Source: Myxococcales bacterium (GTDB taxonomy: Bacteria > Myxococcota > UBA727 > VGSZ01). Taken from it: 55,564 nucleotides of DNA. Position numbers and translations under genes: made by a program. Below, one piece after another: positions 36,752-44,644 of this stretch. Positions within the stretch are counted from its first letter, which is position 1. Each line of letters starts with the position of its first letter. The notes under the pieces were generated by a model, which was given only the letters and a program-made list of their open reading frames with translations, was not told the origin of the DNA and did no database searches. The stretch covers positions 1-55,564 of the forward strand of contig JAHFED010000046.1 of the NCBI GenBank assembly GCA_023248635.1. The letters run 5' to 3'.

Positions 36752-37519
36752 ATGCTCCAAGTCGTCCTGGTCCTCGCTCCTTTGTTTGCTGGTCACGACG
36801 CCCCCGCCCGCCCAGAGCTGGGACCGGGCATCACGCTGCAGGCCTCCGACGACGTCGACGTCATCGACGCCGCCTCGCGCAACCCGCGCCGCCGCCCTCC
36901 GATTCGGCGTCCTCCGCCTCCCCAGGAGCGCAAGAGCGTGGGCGATGCCTCTCCCTTGAACATTGGTCTTGCCGGCGCTGGCGGCGCAGCCATCGGCGCA
37001 GCAGTGGGGTTGGCAGGCATTACGACGGCGGGCTTGTTCGCATCACAGACCGTCGGGCCTCAGCCGCCGGAGGTCGTCTTGGCCACCGCCGCCATCGCCA
37101 TCGGCATCGCCGTCGCCACGCCTTTTATGGCCGGGCTGGGGGGCGGGGCTGGGGTGCTGCTGGCCGATCCCCGCGCGCGTCCCGAGGAGTGGCAGGGGCT
37201 GCTGCAGTGCGCGGCCAGCGGCTACTGCGCGGGCCTGTCGGCCGTCGCTGGATCTTTGCTGGGCTGCAACCTTGGCTTTGCGCCCGGTGGTGACTGTCTG
37301 AATGTGCCAGGGCCCGATCGCCCGGCCGAGTGGACAGCCGGGGCCTCGATCGGCGGCTTGGTCGCCGGCGGTCTGGCGGGCCTCGTCGTCGGCTACCTCG
37401 CGGCACCCGACAAGACCGACCCCGCGGCGGCCATGAGCGTCGGCACCCTCGCTGGCGCGCTGGTGGGCTCCGCCACCCTCGGCGGCGTCGCCGGCGGCAT
37501 CGCAGCCTCGCTGCGCTGA
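36752..37519 (+). CDS. Gly/Ala-rich multi-helix membrane protein, function unknown
   Basis: 255 residues. A hydrophobic N-terminus (MLQVVLVLAPLFAG) may be a signal sequence. An Arg/Pro-rich segment (RNPRRRPPIRRPPPP) precedes about five hydrophobic Gly/Ala-rich helices (e.g. GLAGAGGAAIGAAVGLAGI, VLATAAIAIGIAVATPFMAG, IGGLVAGGLAGLVVGYLA). Four cysteines sit in the middle (LQCAASGYCAGLS, LLGCN, GDCLN). The glycine spacing resembles glycine-zipper membrane proteins. ATG 36752 has AAAGAGAG upstream. The gene is isolated and ends three bases from the convergent tandem-kinase gene. Confidence 0.6.
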   Translation: MLQVVLVLAPLFAGHDAPARPELGPGITLQASDDVDVIDAASRNPRRRPPIRRPPPPQERKSVGDASPLNIGLAGAGGAAIGAAVGLAGITTAGLFASQTVGPQPPEVVLATAAIAIGIAVATPFMAGLGGGAGVLLADPRARPEEWQGLLQCAASGYCAGLSAVAGSLLGCNLGFAPGGDCLNVPGPDRPAEWTAGASIGGLVAGGLAGLVVGYLAAPDKTDPAAAMSVGTLAGALVGSATLGGVAGGIAASLR

Positions 37520-37522
37520 CCG

Positions 37523-40432
37523 TCAATCGGTGAGCGTTTGGGAGGCTTGGTCCCCCACCGCCGAGAGGGCCACTGCGGCTTCGCGCAACAAGGCCACGGC
37601 GTCCTTCACGCGCGGGCGCAAGATGGCGTCGCGGTGATCGGCATAGAACAAGAAGGCCGGGTGGCCCTCTCGCTGCAGGCCGCCCACGAACATCGCGCCG
37701 GGCGCCGATCCTCCCAGGGAGCCGTACCAAGGCATCCAGTCGGCGTTGACGATGGGCGGCCCATAGTAGGCGTCGGTGCGGGTGGCCAGCTCGAGGATCC
37801 CCTGGCAGCGGGGCAGGGCATAGACGATCGGCGGCCAGGACAACACTTGACCCGACGCCGTCGCCGACGCCAAGGGCACCACGCCGCGCATGTCCACCAC
37901 CAGCGCCCGGTCGAAACGGGTGACAAGGAAGGCGCAACACAACTCGCCCACGCTCCGCGCCGTCTTCGCCGTCGACAACCAGCCGACGACCTGGGCGAGA
38001 GATTCGATGCGCGGTGCGGCCTGGGGCACGGTCATGACCAAGTGTTCGTCGACGGGGGGCCGGAGAAATTCCTGAGTGGGTTGGCGCGGGGTCTGGAGGC
38101 TGATCGGCGGCGGCGGCGTAGGCGGGGGCATGGAGTCGATGCGCACGCCGGCCGACGTCGGCTTCTTGCGGGTGAGCAGCACCGGGTCGTCGGGGATGAG
38201 CGCAGGCCGCGGTTTCTTTTTCACCAACGGCAAGGGCTCACCCTCCTCGACGGAGAAGCTCAAGGTCTCGCCGTCGCTCACCCTGCCTGCGTCGGCCGCA
38301 AAACTCTGCAGCGCGCTGTCGTGTTGGCCGCGGCGTCCGACGTCGTGGGTGCGACCGACGTGCCAGCCAGAGGGCCGCGCCAAGACATCGAGGCGATCGA
38401 GCAGCGCCTGCGCCGATGCCGGTCGGTGCTCGGGGGCCTTCTCCAGGAGCTCCAAGACGATGGCGTCGATGAAGGGCGGAATGGGGTTCTTGGGCTGGGC
38501 AAACGACGGGCGGCGCGGCGCCTCGTGGATGTGGCGCAAGATGACCTTGATCGACACCTCCCCCGGAAAGGGAGCCTCGCCGGTGAGCAGCTCGAACCAC
38601 ACGGCTCCGAGGGCGTAGAGGTCGCTGCGCGGATCGTTGGAGATGCCGTTGGCCCGCTCGGGACTCATGTACGCCGGCGTGCCCGGGATGACGTCGTGCC
38701 GCGTGATGGCGGGCTGGTGGCTCTCGATGCTGCGCGCCAAGCCGAAGTCCAGCACTTTGGCGAAGTCGAGGTCGCCGTTGCTTTCGACGAGCATGACGTT
38801 TTCGGGCTTGAGATCGCGGTGCACCATGTTCTGCGTGTGGGCGGCGACCAGTGCCCGGCACATGCCCTGGATGATGTGAAGCGAGCGCTCCCAAGGCACG
38901 AAGCCGGCGGCGTCGAGGAGGTCGCGCAGGCTCTGGCCCTGCAGATACTCCATGGCGATGTAGAGGTCGCCGTTTTCGGTGTGGCCGAAGTCGTAGAGCA
39001 TGACGATGTGGGCGTGGGCCAAGCGGGCGACGGCGGCGGCCTCCTTTTCGAAGCGCCGCAGCGCGGTTTCGTCGTCGGCGTGCTTCTTCAGCAGGACTTT
39101 GAGGGCCACGGGGCGATCGAGGGGCCGCTGCATGGCCAGGTAGACGACGCCGACGCCGCCCTGGTTGAGCTTTTTCACCACTTCGTAGCGGCCCGCGATC
39201 AGACGGCCGACCAGGGAATGGGGACCGCTGACCGATCCTGGATCCTCGGGGCGCTGGGCCCGCGGTGCCGGCGGCGCGAGCACCGTGGCTCGCGTTGGCG
39301 TCGCGGCCGGTGGCGCCAAGGAAGGGAGAGCGACGGGCGAGCCGGCCTGGGTCGGTTGTTGGCTCGTCGACCCGCCCTCGACCCGCGGCATGGTCGCGAA
39401 CACCGAGACTTCGATGGCGCTGTCGTTGAACTCGGGGATGAGGGTGGTGGGTTCGGCGCCGGGTCCGAGTCTGGCTGCTGGGGCCGGAGCAGAGAGTGGC
39501 GGCGCCATCGGGACCTTGACGATGGCAGTCTCGACGTTGGCGGAGACGGCCTTGGGCGCTTGCAGCCCGGCCTCGAGGGCGGCGGCGAGCTCCCTCATGG
39601 ACTGCCAGCGTCGGGCAGGATCCTTCTCCAGGCACTTCAGCACGACGGCGTCGATGATGGGGGTGAACTCGGCATTGCTGACGCGCTCGAACATCGACGC
39701 CGGCACCGACGAAAGCTGGTGCCGCACGATGTCCGAGAGGCTCTCGGCGTCCCAGACCGTGAGCCCGGTGAACATGCGGTAGAGGATGATGCCGAGCGCA
39801 TAGATGTCGGTGCGCGCGTCTACCGGTTTGCCCGTGAACTGCTCGGGGGCCATGAAGGGCAGGGTGCCAAGCAACACCCCCGCCTGCGTCAGGCCTTGGC
39901 GGGCGCCGTCGTCCTGCACCTTGGCGACGCCGAAATCAAGGATCTTGGCGACGTCGACCTGCCCGTCTTCTTCCACCAGCATCACGTTGGCTGGCTTGAG
40001 ATCGCGGTGGACGATGCCGAGATCGTGGGCGGCTTGCATGCCGTGACAGATCTGCACCGCGATGTGCACGGCGCGGGCGGGCTTCATGCCTCCGCCGCGG
40101 GTCATCACCTTGCTCAGCCGCGCCCCGACCAGGAGCTCCATCACCATATAAGCGTCGCCGTCGTCGTTGGTGCCCAGCTGCAGCACATGCACGACGTTGC
40201 GGCTTTTGATCTTGGCCGCCGCCTTGGCCTCGCGCAGAAAACGCTCGCCCATCTCGCTGACATGAGCGGCGCTGGCGTCGTCGTCGAGCTGCTCGGCGGC
40301 GTGCATCATCTTGATGGCCACCGGCCGGTCGAGCAGGGTGTCGATGGCGCGGTAGACGACGCCCATGCCGCCAGACCCGAGCTTCTCCTCGAGCAGGTAG
40401 TGGCCCATGTGCCGTGGCAAGTCCTTGGCCAT
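37523..40432 (-). CDS. tandem Ser/Thr protein kinase (two kinase domains in one chain)
   Basis: 969 residues, cytoplasmic, no transmembrane helix. Kinase domain 1 (about 12-290) has GSGGMGVVYRAID, Lys 41, HRDLKPANVML (about 143), DFGVAKV and MAPEQF. Kinase domain 2 (about 412-690) has NQGGVGVVYLAMQ, ALKVLL, HRDLKPENVML (about 537), DFGLARS and MSPERAN. Both look catalytically complete. A Pro/Ala-rich linker joins them, and a second linker (about 700-800) leads to a C-terminal globular domain (about 805-969). That domain (FLVTRFDRALVVDMRGVVPLAS...) resembles a GAF-like fold, so it may sense a ligand. The start ATG 40432 is the natural N-terminus of domain 1. Confidence 0.92.
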   Translation of the reverse strand: MAKDLPRHMGHYLLEEKLGSGGMGVVYRAIDTLLDRPVAIKMMHAAEQLDDDASAAHVSEMGERFLREAKAAAKIKSRNVVHVLQLGTNDDGDAYMVMELLVGARLSKVMTRGGGMKPARAVHIAVQICHGMQAAHDLGIVHRDLKPANVMLVEEDGQVDVAKILDFGVAKVQDDGARQGLTQAGVLLGTLPFMAPEQFTGKPVDARTDIYALGIILYRMFTGLTVWDAESLSDIVRHQLSSVPASMFERVSNAEFTPIIDAVVLKCLEKDPARRWQSMRELAAALEAGLQAPKAVSANVETAIVKVPMAPPLSAPAPAARLGPGAEPTTLIPEFNDSAIEVSVFATMPRVEGGSTSQQPTQAGSPVALPSLAPPAATPTRATVLAPPAPRAQRPEDPGSVSGPHSLVGRLIAGRYEVVKKLNQGGVGVVYLAMQRPLDRPVALKVLLKKHADDETALRRFEKEAAAVARLAHAHIVMLYDFGHTENGDLYIAMEYLQGQSLRDLLDAAGFVPWERSLHIIQGMCRALVAAHTQNMVHRDLKPENVMLVESNGDLDFAKVLDFGLARSIESHQPAITRHDVIPGTPAYMSPERANGISNDPRSDLYALGAVWFELLTGEAPFPGEVSIKVILRHIHEAPRRPSFAQPKNPIPPFIDAIVLELLEKAPEHRPASAQALLDRLDVLARPSGWHVGRTHDVGRRGQHDSALQSFAADAGRVSDGETLSFSVEEGEPLPLVKKKPRPALIPDDPVLLTRKKPTSAGVRIDSMPPPTPPPPISLQTPRQPTQEFLRPPVDEHLVMTVPQAAPRIESLAQVVGWLSTAKTARSVGELCCAFLVTRFDRALVVDMRGVVPLASATASGQVLSWPPIVYALPRCQGILELATRTDAYYGPPIVNADWMPWYGSLGGSAPGAMFVGGLQREGHPAFLFYADHRDAILRPRVKDAVALLREAAVALSAVGDQASQTLTD

Positions 40433-40518
40433 CGCCGCGCAGAGTCCGCCGGTGTCGAGGTCAAGTGCAAGCCTGAGACGTGTGCGCAGATGTGTGCGCT
40501 CGTCGGCGTCGGCCTAGG

Positions 40519-40551
40519 TCACCAGGATCGCCCGCGGCGCGATCCTGGTGA
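40519..40551 (-). terminator. hairpin after the ferritin-like gene
   Basis: TCACCAGGATCGC and GCGATCCTGGTGA form a perfect 13-bp stem with a 7-base loop in the 128-base spacer after the ferritin-like gene. There is no U-tract, so intrinsic termination is not certain; it might be a mixed terminator or protect the 3' end. Confidence 0.6.
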
Positions 40552-40560
40552 GCACCCGCT

Positions 40561-41124
40561 TTAGTGTTCGAGCATGGGCTCACCTTCGCGGGCCACGAGC
40601 AAGTCGTGCATGTCCTCAGCATGCTCCTCTTCGGTGGCGAGGATGGTCTCGAGCATGCGGCGCGTGGTCGGATCGTGGCCGCTGAAGTAGCGGATCATCT
40701 TGCGGTAGGCGTCGATGGCGATGCGCTCGGCGACCAGATCTTCCTTGATCATGTCGATCAGATTCTCACCCTCGATGTACTGGGTGGCGGAGTGCGCGGC
40801 GATGGCGCTGGGGTCGTAGTGGGGCCGGCCACCCAGCTGGGTGATGCGTCTGGCAATCATGTCGGCGTGTTCTTGCTCTTCGCGGGCGTGCTCGGCGAAC
40901 TCCTTGCGCACCCCCTCGCTGTTGATGCCCTGCGCCGCTGACGCGTGGAATCTGTAGCGGAGCACGCACAAGAGCTCGGTCGCGAGCGCGTCGTTGAGGA
41001 TCCCGATGGCGGCGTCGACGGAGCCGCCGTAGCCGGCGGTGACCGCGCCGTGCTCAAGCTTTTCGCGGGCCCGCTGCCGGATCTGCTCGACGTCGAGAAT
41101 GAATTGGCTGCGTGGTTCGGACAT
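40561..41124 (-). CDS. ferritin-like/bacterioferritin-type protein
   Basis: 187 residues, predominantly helical. The di-iron pattern is seen as ELLCVLRYRFHA, then EEQEHADMIARRI, the LVAERIAIDAYRKMI helix and LATEEEHAEDMHDL, giving two E-x-x-H pairs and two further Glu. This matches bacterioferritins and their relatives (DPS-like ferritin-like domains), which store or oxidise iron. The bacterioferritin haem-binding Met is not evident in the expected place, so haem binding is doubtful. It is followed by a hairpin and then the tandem-kinase gene. Confidence 0.88.
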   Translation of the reverse strand: MSEPRSQFILDVEQIRQRAREKLEHGAVTAGYGGSVDAAIGILNDALATELLCVLRYRFHASAAQGINSEGVRKEFAEHAREEQEHADMIARRITQLGGRPHYDPSAIAAHSATQYIEGENLIDMIKEDLVAERIAIDAYRKMIRYFSGHDPTTRRMLETILATEEEHAEDMHDLLVAREGEPMLEH

Positions 41125-41242
41125 GGTCGCTCCTGCCCAGGTGTTCCTTCTTTCTGTAGCGATCCATGGGGGCGCCAGCGGATCAGCGGGCCAACAACCC
41201 CACCCGACTTGCAGTATCCGCGCGACCGACGATGATCACCCC

Positions 41243-41932
41243 ATGCGTGTGTCCTGGTCGACCCTCGTCGTTGTCGTCGCTGTCGCCGTCGCTCCGGGGC
41301 CCGTGCTCGCCGCCGACGCCAACGTGCCCCACGAGCACCGGGGCAAGCTCAAGCCCTACCCGCGTCCTCCGAAGCCCCTGGTGCTGACGCCCGCCGAAAA
41401 GGCCGTGCTGCTCACCGGCAAGCCCGTGATGCGCTTGACCGAAGGCGAAGGCGGCGGCCGGGGTCTGGCGGTCTTCCTCGTCAACGCTCCGCCCGATCCC
41501 ACCTGGGCCACCATCCAGGAATTCAAGTCGTATCCGAAGTGGATCCCCGAAGTGAAGAAGTGCGAGGTGTATCATAAAGACGGCGGAAAGATCGACGTCG
41601 ACTTCGAGATTTCGAGTTTCCCGGTCACCATCGAATATTATATTCACCACGAGTACGACCTCGCCAACCGCTGGGGCACCTGGACCCTGGACTACGACCG
41701 CCAGTCCGACCTCGACGACTCCGTTGGCTTCTGGCGCGTGTCGCCCGTCGACGGCGAGCCGGACAAGTCTCAGGTGGAGTACTCCGTCGACATCGCCCTC
41801 AAGGGTTGGGTGCCTGCTTTCGTGCGCTCCATTTTGGTCGACAACGGGCTCAAGCAGGCCACCGCCTGGGTCAAGGTGCAGAGCGAGAAGCGCTTCACGA
41901 GTCAGCCGAAGCCGGCGCCGGCCTCGCCCTGA
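41243..41932 (+). CDS. exported SRPBCC/START-like protein
   Basis: 229 residues. Signal peptide MRVSWSTLVVVVAVAVAP followed by ADA (cleavage likely around VLAADA). The mature part has the SRPBCC pattern: VNAPPDPTWATIQEFKSYPKWIPEVKKCEVY, FEISSFPVTIEYYIHHEYDL, DDSVGFWRVSPVDGEPDKSQVEY and a C-terminal helix FVRSILVDNGLKQATAWVK. Such folds bind hydrophobic ligands such as lipids or coenzyme Q. Codons at 41570-41650 (TAT CAT AAA, GAA TAT TAT ATT) are AT-rich. It is upstream of the polysaccharide ligase group but separated by 130 bases. Confidence 0.85.
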   Translation: MRVSWSTLVVVVAVAVAPGPVLAADANVPHEHRGKLKPYPRPPKPLVLTPAEKAVLLTGKPVMRLTEGEGGGRGLAVFLVNAPPDPTWATIQEFKSYPKWIPEVKKCEVYHKDGGKIDVDFEISSFPVTIEYYIHHEYDLANRWGTWTLDYDRQSDLDDSVGFWRVSPVDGEPDKSQVEYSVDIALKGWVPAFVRSILVDNGLKQATAWVKVQSEKRFTSQPKPAPASP

Positions 41933-42062
41933 TTCTGCCCAGCGACTCCATGGCAAAAATTCATTGGGTGAATGGGCTTATCCTGTCTCTTTCAGAGTAG
42001 GATGAGGTTTCGATGCAGGCGCCCCGTCGCCGGGCTGGGTCGAAGCGCGGTACGCTGCCTCG

Positions 42063-43076
42063 ATGAACGTCGCCGGCCTTGGCTCCCTGGTCTTCGTCTT
42101 CGCTGCCGGCGCTCCCGCGATCCTCGTCGAGCCGAGCAGCCTCGCCAAGCTGGTGAAGAGCGCCGACAAAGCCGTCGTCGACAGTGCTCTGACCAGCGCG
42201 GGGCTCCTCGAGCGCTGTCAGGGCGCGTTGCAAAAGACGGATTTCAACGGGCTGCACTGCCGCCTCGCCGTCGTCGAAGCGGTGGCGGGCCGACCGCTGC
42301 TCACCACCGTCGACGTCGAGACGCGCGCTGCTCTTGCAGCCGATGCTTTGGGCGCAGCCGATTACATCGCAGGCACCACGCCCAAGGCCCCAGAGCCCGG
42401 GCTGCGGCGCACCCGCTTCGAGGCGCACAAGCGCGCCTGCCGCATCGCCTTTGCAGCCCTCAGCGACCTCGAGGGTTTGCCTGCGGCCCATGTCGCGGCG
42501 TCGCGGGCGAAGGTGCTCACCGCGGGGACGCCACGCGACGCCACCGGCACCCCGAGCAAGACCCCGCCGATCGTGGGTCTGCGCGACGGCGCCTGCGCCT
42601 GCGGCCAGCGCACCGTCGACCTGGGCGTGGGTGCCGAGGTGACGTCGGACGAGGACGCGGCGGCCCGCGGCGTGTTGTCTCGCAACCACTGCGGCTTGGC
42701 AGGCGAGACCCTGCGCATCGCCGAGCGCAAGGATCCCGCGCGCGCACTGCAGACCGGCGACGAAAGCCTGCGCTCGGTGGCGGAGGCGTCGTCGGCGGCC
42801 GGGCGCCTGGTCGCCATGGCCAAGGGACGCACCGTCGAGTTCACGCGCTGCACCGACAAGCACATCGACGACGGCAAGGTGAAGGACAAGGCAAAGCTCT
42901 CGACCTGCGCGTGCGGGATCATCTCGCGCTGGAGCCTGCCGCTGAAGAAGGACGATCCAAAGGTGCAGGCGCGTTTGCCCATCCTCGACGGCGACAAGCT
43001 CTTTGTGCCCATCACCGTCGAGGGCAACGCCATCACGGCCTGCGGCGACGTCGAGGGGCCTCTGCTTCCACCGTGA
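42063..43076 (+). CDS. Cys-containing secreted protein, function unknown
   Basis: 337 residues. N-terminal hydrophobic segment (MNVAGLGSLVFVFAAGAPA) suggests export. About ten cysteines occur through the mature chain (ERCQG, GLHCRL, KRACRI, DGACACGQR, RNHCGL, FTRCTD, LSTCACGI, ITACGD); the repeated CxCG near 172-176 and 283-285 may pair or bind metal. No known family is recognised. The stop overlaps the GTG of the next gene (GTGA), so it leads a translationally coupled pair with the Wzy-like protein. A 130-base spacer upstream carries a TTCATT...AATG hairpin-like patch and TTATCC, a possible promoter. Confidence 0.65.
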   Translation: MNVAGLGSLVFVFAAGAPAILVEPSSLAKLVKSADKAVVDSALTSAGLLERCQGALQKTDFNGLHCRLAVVEAVAGRPLLTTVDVETRAALAADALGAADYIAGTTPKAPEPGLRRTRFEAHKRACRIAFAALSDLEGLPAAHVAASRAKVLTAGTPRDATGTPSKTPPIVGLRDGACACGQRTVDLGVGAEVTSDEDAAARGVLSRNHCGLAGETLRIAERKDPARALQTGDESLRSVAEASSAAGRLVAMAKGRTVEFTRCTDKHIDDGKVKDKAKLSTCACGIISRWSLPLKKDDPKVQARLPILDGDKLFVPITVEGNAITACGDVEGPLLPP

Positions 43077-44635
43077 CGCCCGTCGAGCTGCCCTTTCCCT
43101 TGCTCGCCTGCGCCCTGGTGGTCTTGCGCGTGTCGATGGTCGGTCACGCTCCCGACGACGGCGACACCCTCATCGCTGGGCTGGCGGCGGGCCTGTGGCT
43201 GCGCTTTGGATCGAGCCGGGCTGTCGACGTCGTCGTCGCTGCCCTCTTGCTGGGGGCCGGCTGCGCGGTTCCTTGGTCGCGCGATCCCTGGATCTCGCTG
43301 CTCTCGTGCTCGCTGGTGGCTGGATGTGGTGCCTGCTTGGCCGTCGGCAGCGCGCAGCCCTTGCGCCACGGCTTGTGGGCTGGCCTCGCCCTGGGTGGCG
43401 CCGCGCACGCGTTCGTCGCTGCCCACCAGCGCTTCATCGTGTGGCCCGACGCGCTGGCCCACCAGGTCGAGCTCGAGCTCGAGCCCTCGATGATCGAGCG
43501 TCTCGCGTCTTTGCGTCCCCTCGGCCTGTCGATCTCGCCCGACCTGTCCGCCGCGGTCGGCATCGCTGGCGTCGTCGGCGCCGCCGCCCTCGTCGTCGAC
43601 CAGGGCCTGCCTCTGGCGCAGCGCCGCTGGGCGGGAATGCTCGGCGGGGTTTCGCTGGGGGCGCTCTTGTTGTCGCGCTCCTTCGGCGCGTTGTTGGCGG
43701 TGGCGGTGGGCGTCGTCGTCGTTGCCGTGCTGTCACGATCTCTACGGGCCCTCTTGGTGCTGGGGCTGTGCGCCCTGGGGGCCCTCTTTGCCGTCGTCGG
43801 TCGCGGCATGGGGGCCATGTCCGCCTCGGCTGCTGAACGGCTGGAGAACTGGCGCATCGCATTGCAGGCCTTCGTCGACGCGCCGCTGGTCGGGCAGGGC
43901 TTGATGCGCTTTGCGCCGGCCTATCTCGAGCGCCGCGGCCCCGACGACAACGTCACCCGCTATGCGCACTCCCTGCCCCTGCAGTGGTTGGCAGAGACTG
44001 GACTGGTGGGGGCCGTGGCCGCCGTCGTGGTCGTCGTCGTCGTCGCCACCCAACTCTTTGGTGGAGCCATGTCCCTGCAGCGCCGCTTGCTCGTCGGCGG
44101 CACCATCGCGCTGTGGAGCCGGGGGCTCATCGACTACGACTTCGAAGTCGGCCAAACCGCCATGCTCGCCTCACTCGTGTTGGGCACCGCGCTGGTGGAT
44201 GCCCCTCGGCGTCGCAGCCGCGTCCTTGTCGTCGCCGCCGTCGCCATCTTGCTCTGTGGCCTCGCCCAGGTCGTGCGGCTGTTGAGTCCGGCCACGGTGC
44301 TGAGCGTGGACGTTGACGCTGCTCTCAGTGCCGTCGTTGACGAAGGCGCGCCTGCCGAGCCCACCTTGAGCCCTTTCATGCACAAGCTGGCCCCGGTGGC
44401 CTTGCTGGTGGTGCAAGAACGTCTGGCCCACGACGACGTCGTCGGCGCCCAGCTGCTGCTCGTCGAAGCGCTCCGGGCCGATCCGGGCAATGCGACCGCT
44501 TTGCAACTGAGAGTGGCCCTCGCCCGCGCCACCGAGCCGGCAGCGCCAGGTGCCCTCGCGAAAGCACGCGCCGAAGCCGCCCGTTGGCACGTCGATGCGG
44601 GGCCCGATCCTGTGATCGTCGACGAGAAGCGTTAG
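43073..44635 (+). CDS. O-antigen ligase/polymerase (Wzy_C)-like membrane protein
   Basis: 520 residues with about ten to twelve transmembrane helices. The central region RLENWRIALQAFVDAPLVGQGLMRF followed by YLERRGPDDNVTRYAHSLPLQWLAETGLVG has the Wzy_C signature (R-x-x-W...P-x-x-G-x-G, H-x-x-x-L-x-x-x-x-E-x-G). Such proteins join or polymerise glycans at the membrane. The C-terminal portion (about 415-520) is soluble and helical with a TPR-like HDDVVGAQLLLVEALRADPG. GTG 43073 overlaps the previous stop; an open frame upstream of it is only the other gene's shadow. The next gene starts nine bases after. Confidence 0.82.
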   Translation: MTPVELPFPLLACALVVLRVSMVGHAPDDGDTLIAGLAAGLWLRFGSSRAVDVVVAALLLGAGCAVPWSRDPWISLLSCSLVAGCGACLAVGSAQPLRHGLWAGLALGGAAHAFVAAHQRFIVWPDALAHQVELELEPSMIERLASLRPLGLSISPDLSAAVGIAGVVGAAALVVDQGLPLAQRRWAGMLGGVSLGALLLSRSFGALLAVAVGVVVVAVLSRSLRALLVLGLCALGALFAVVGRGMGAMSASAAERLENWRIALQAFVDAPLVGQGLMRFAPAYLERRGPDDNVTRYAHSLPLQWLAETGLVGAVAAVVVVVVVATQLFGGAMSLQRRLLVGGTIALWSRGLIDYDFEVGQTAMLASLVLGTALVDAPRRRSRVLVVAAVAILLCGLAQVVRLLSPATVLSVDVDAALSAVVDEGAPAEPTLSPFMHKLAPVALLVVQERLAHDDVVGAQLLLVEALRADPGNATALQLRVALARATEPAAPGALAKARAEAARWHVDAGPDPVIVDEKR

Positions 44636-44644
44636 AATCCCTCG

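Noticed and set aside
37538-40564. A 1008-codon open frame opposite the tandem kinase.
   Set aside because: The minus frame holds two complete kinase domains; the plus frame is an antisense shadow without motifs.
41972-43072. In-frame extension of the Wzy-like protein upstream to 41972.
   Set aside because: It overlaps the secreted Cys protein in another frame; the GTG at 43073 with a 4-base overlap is the better start.
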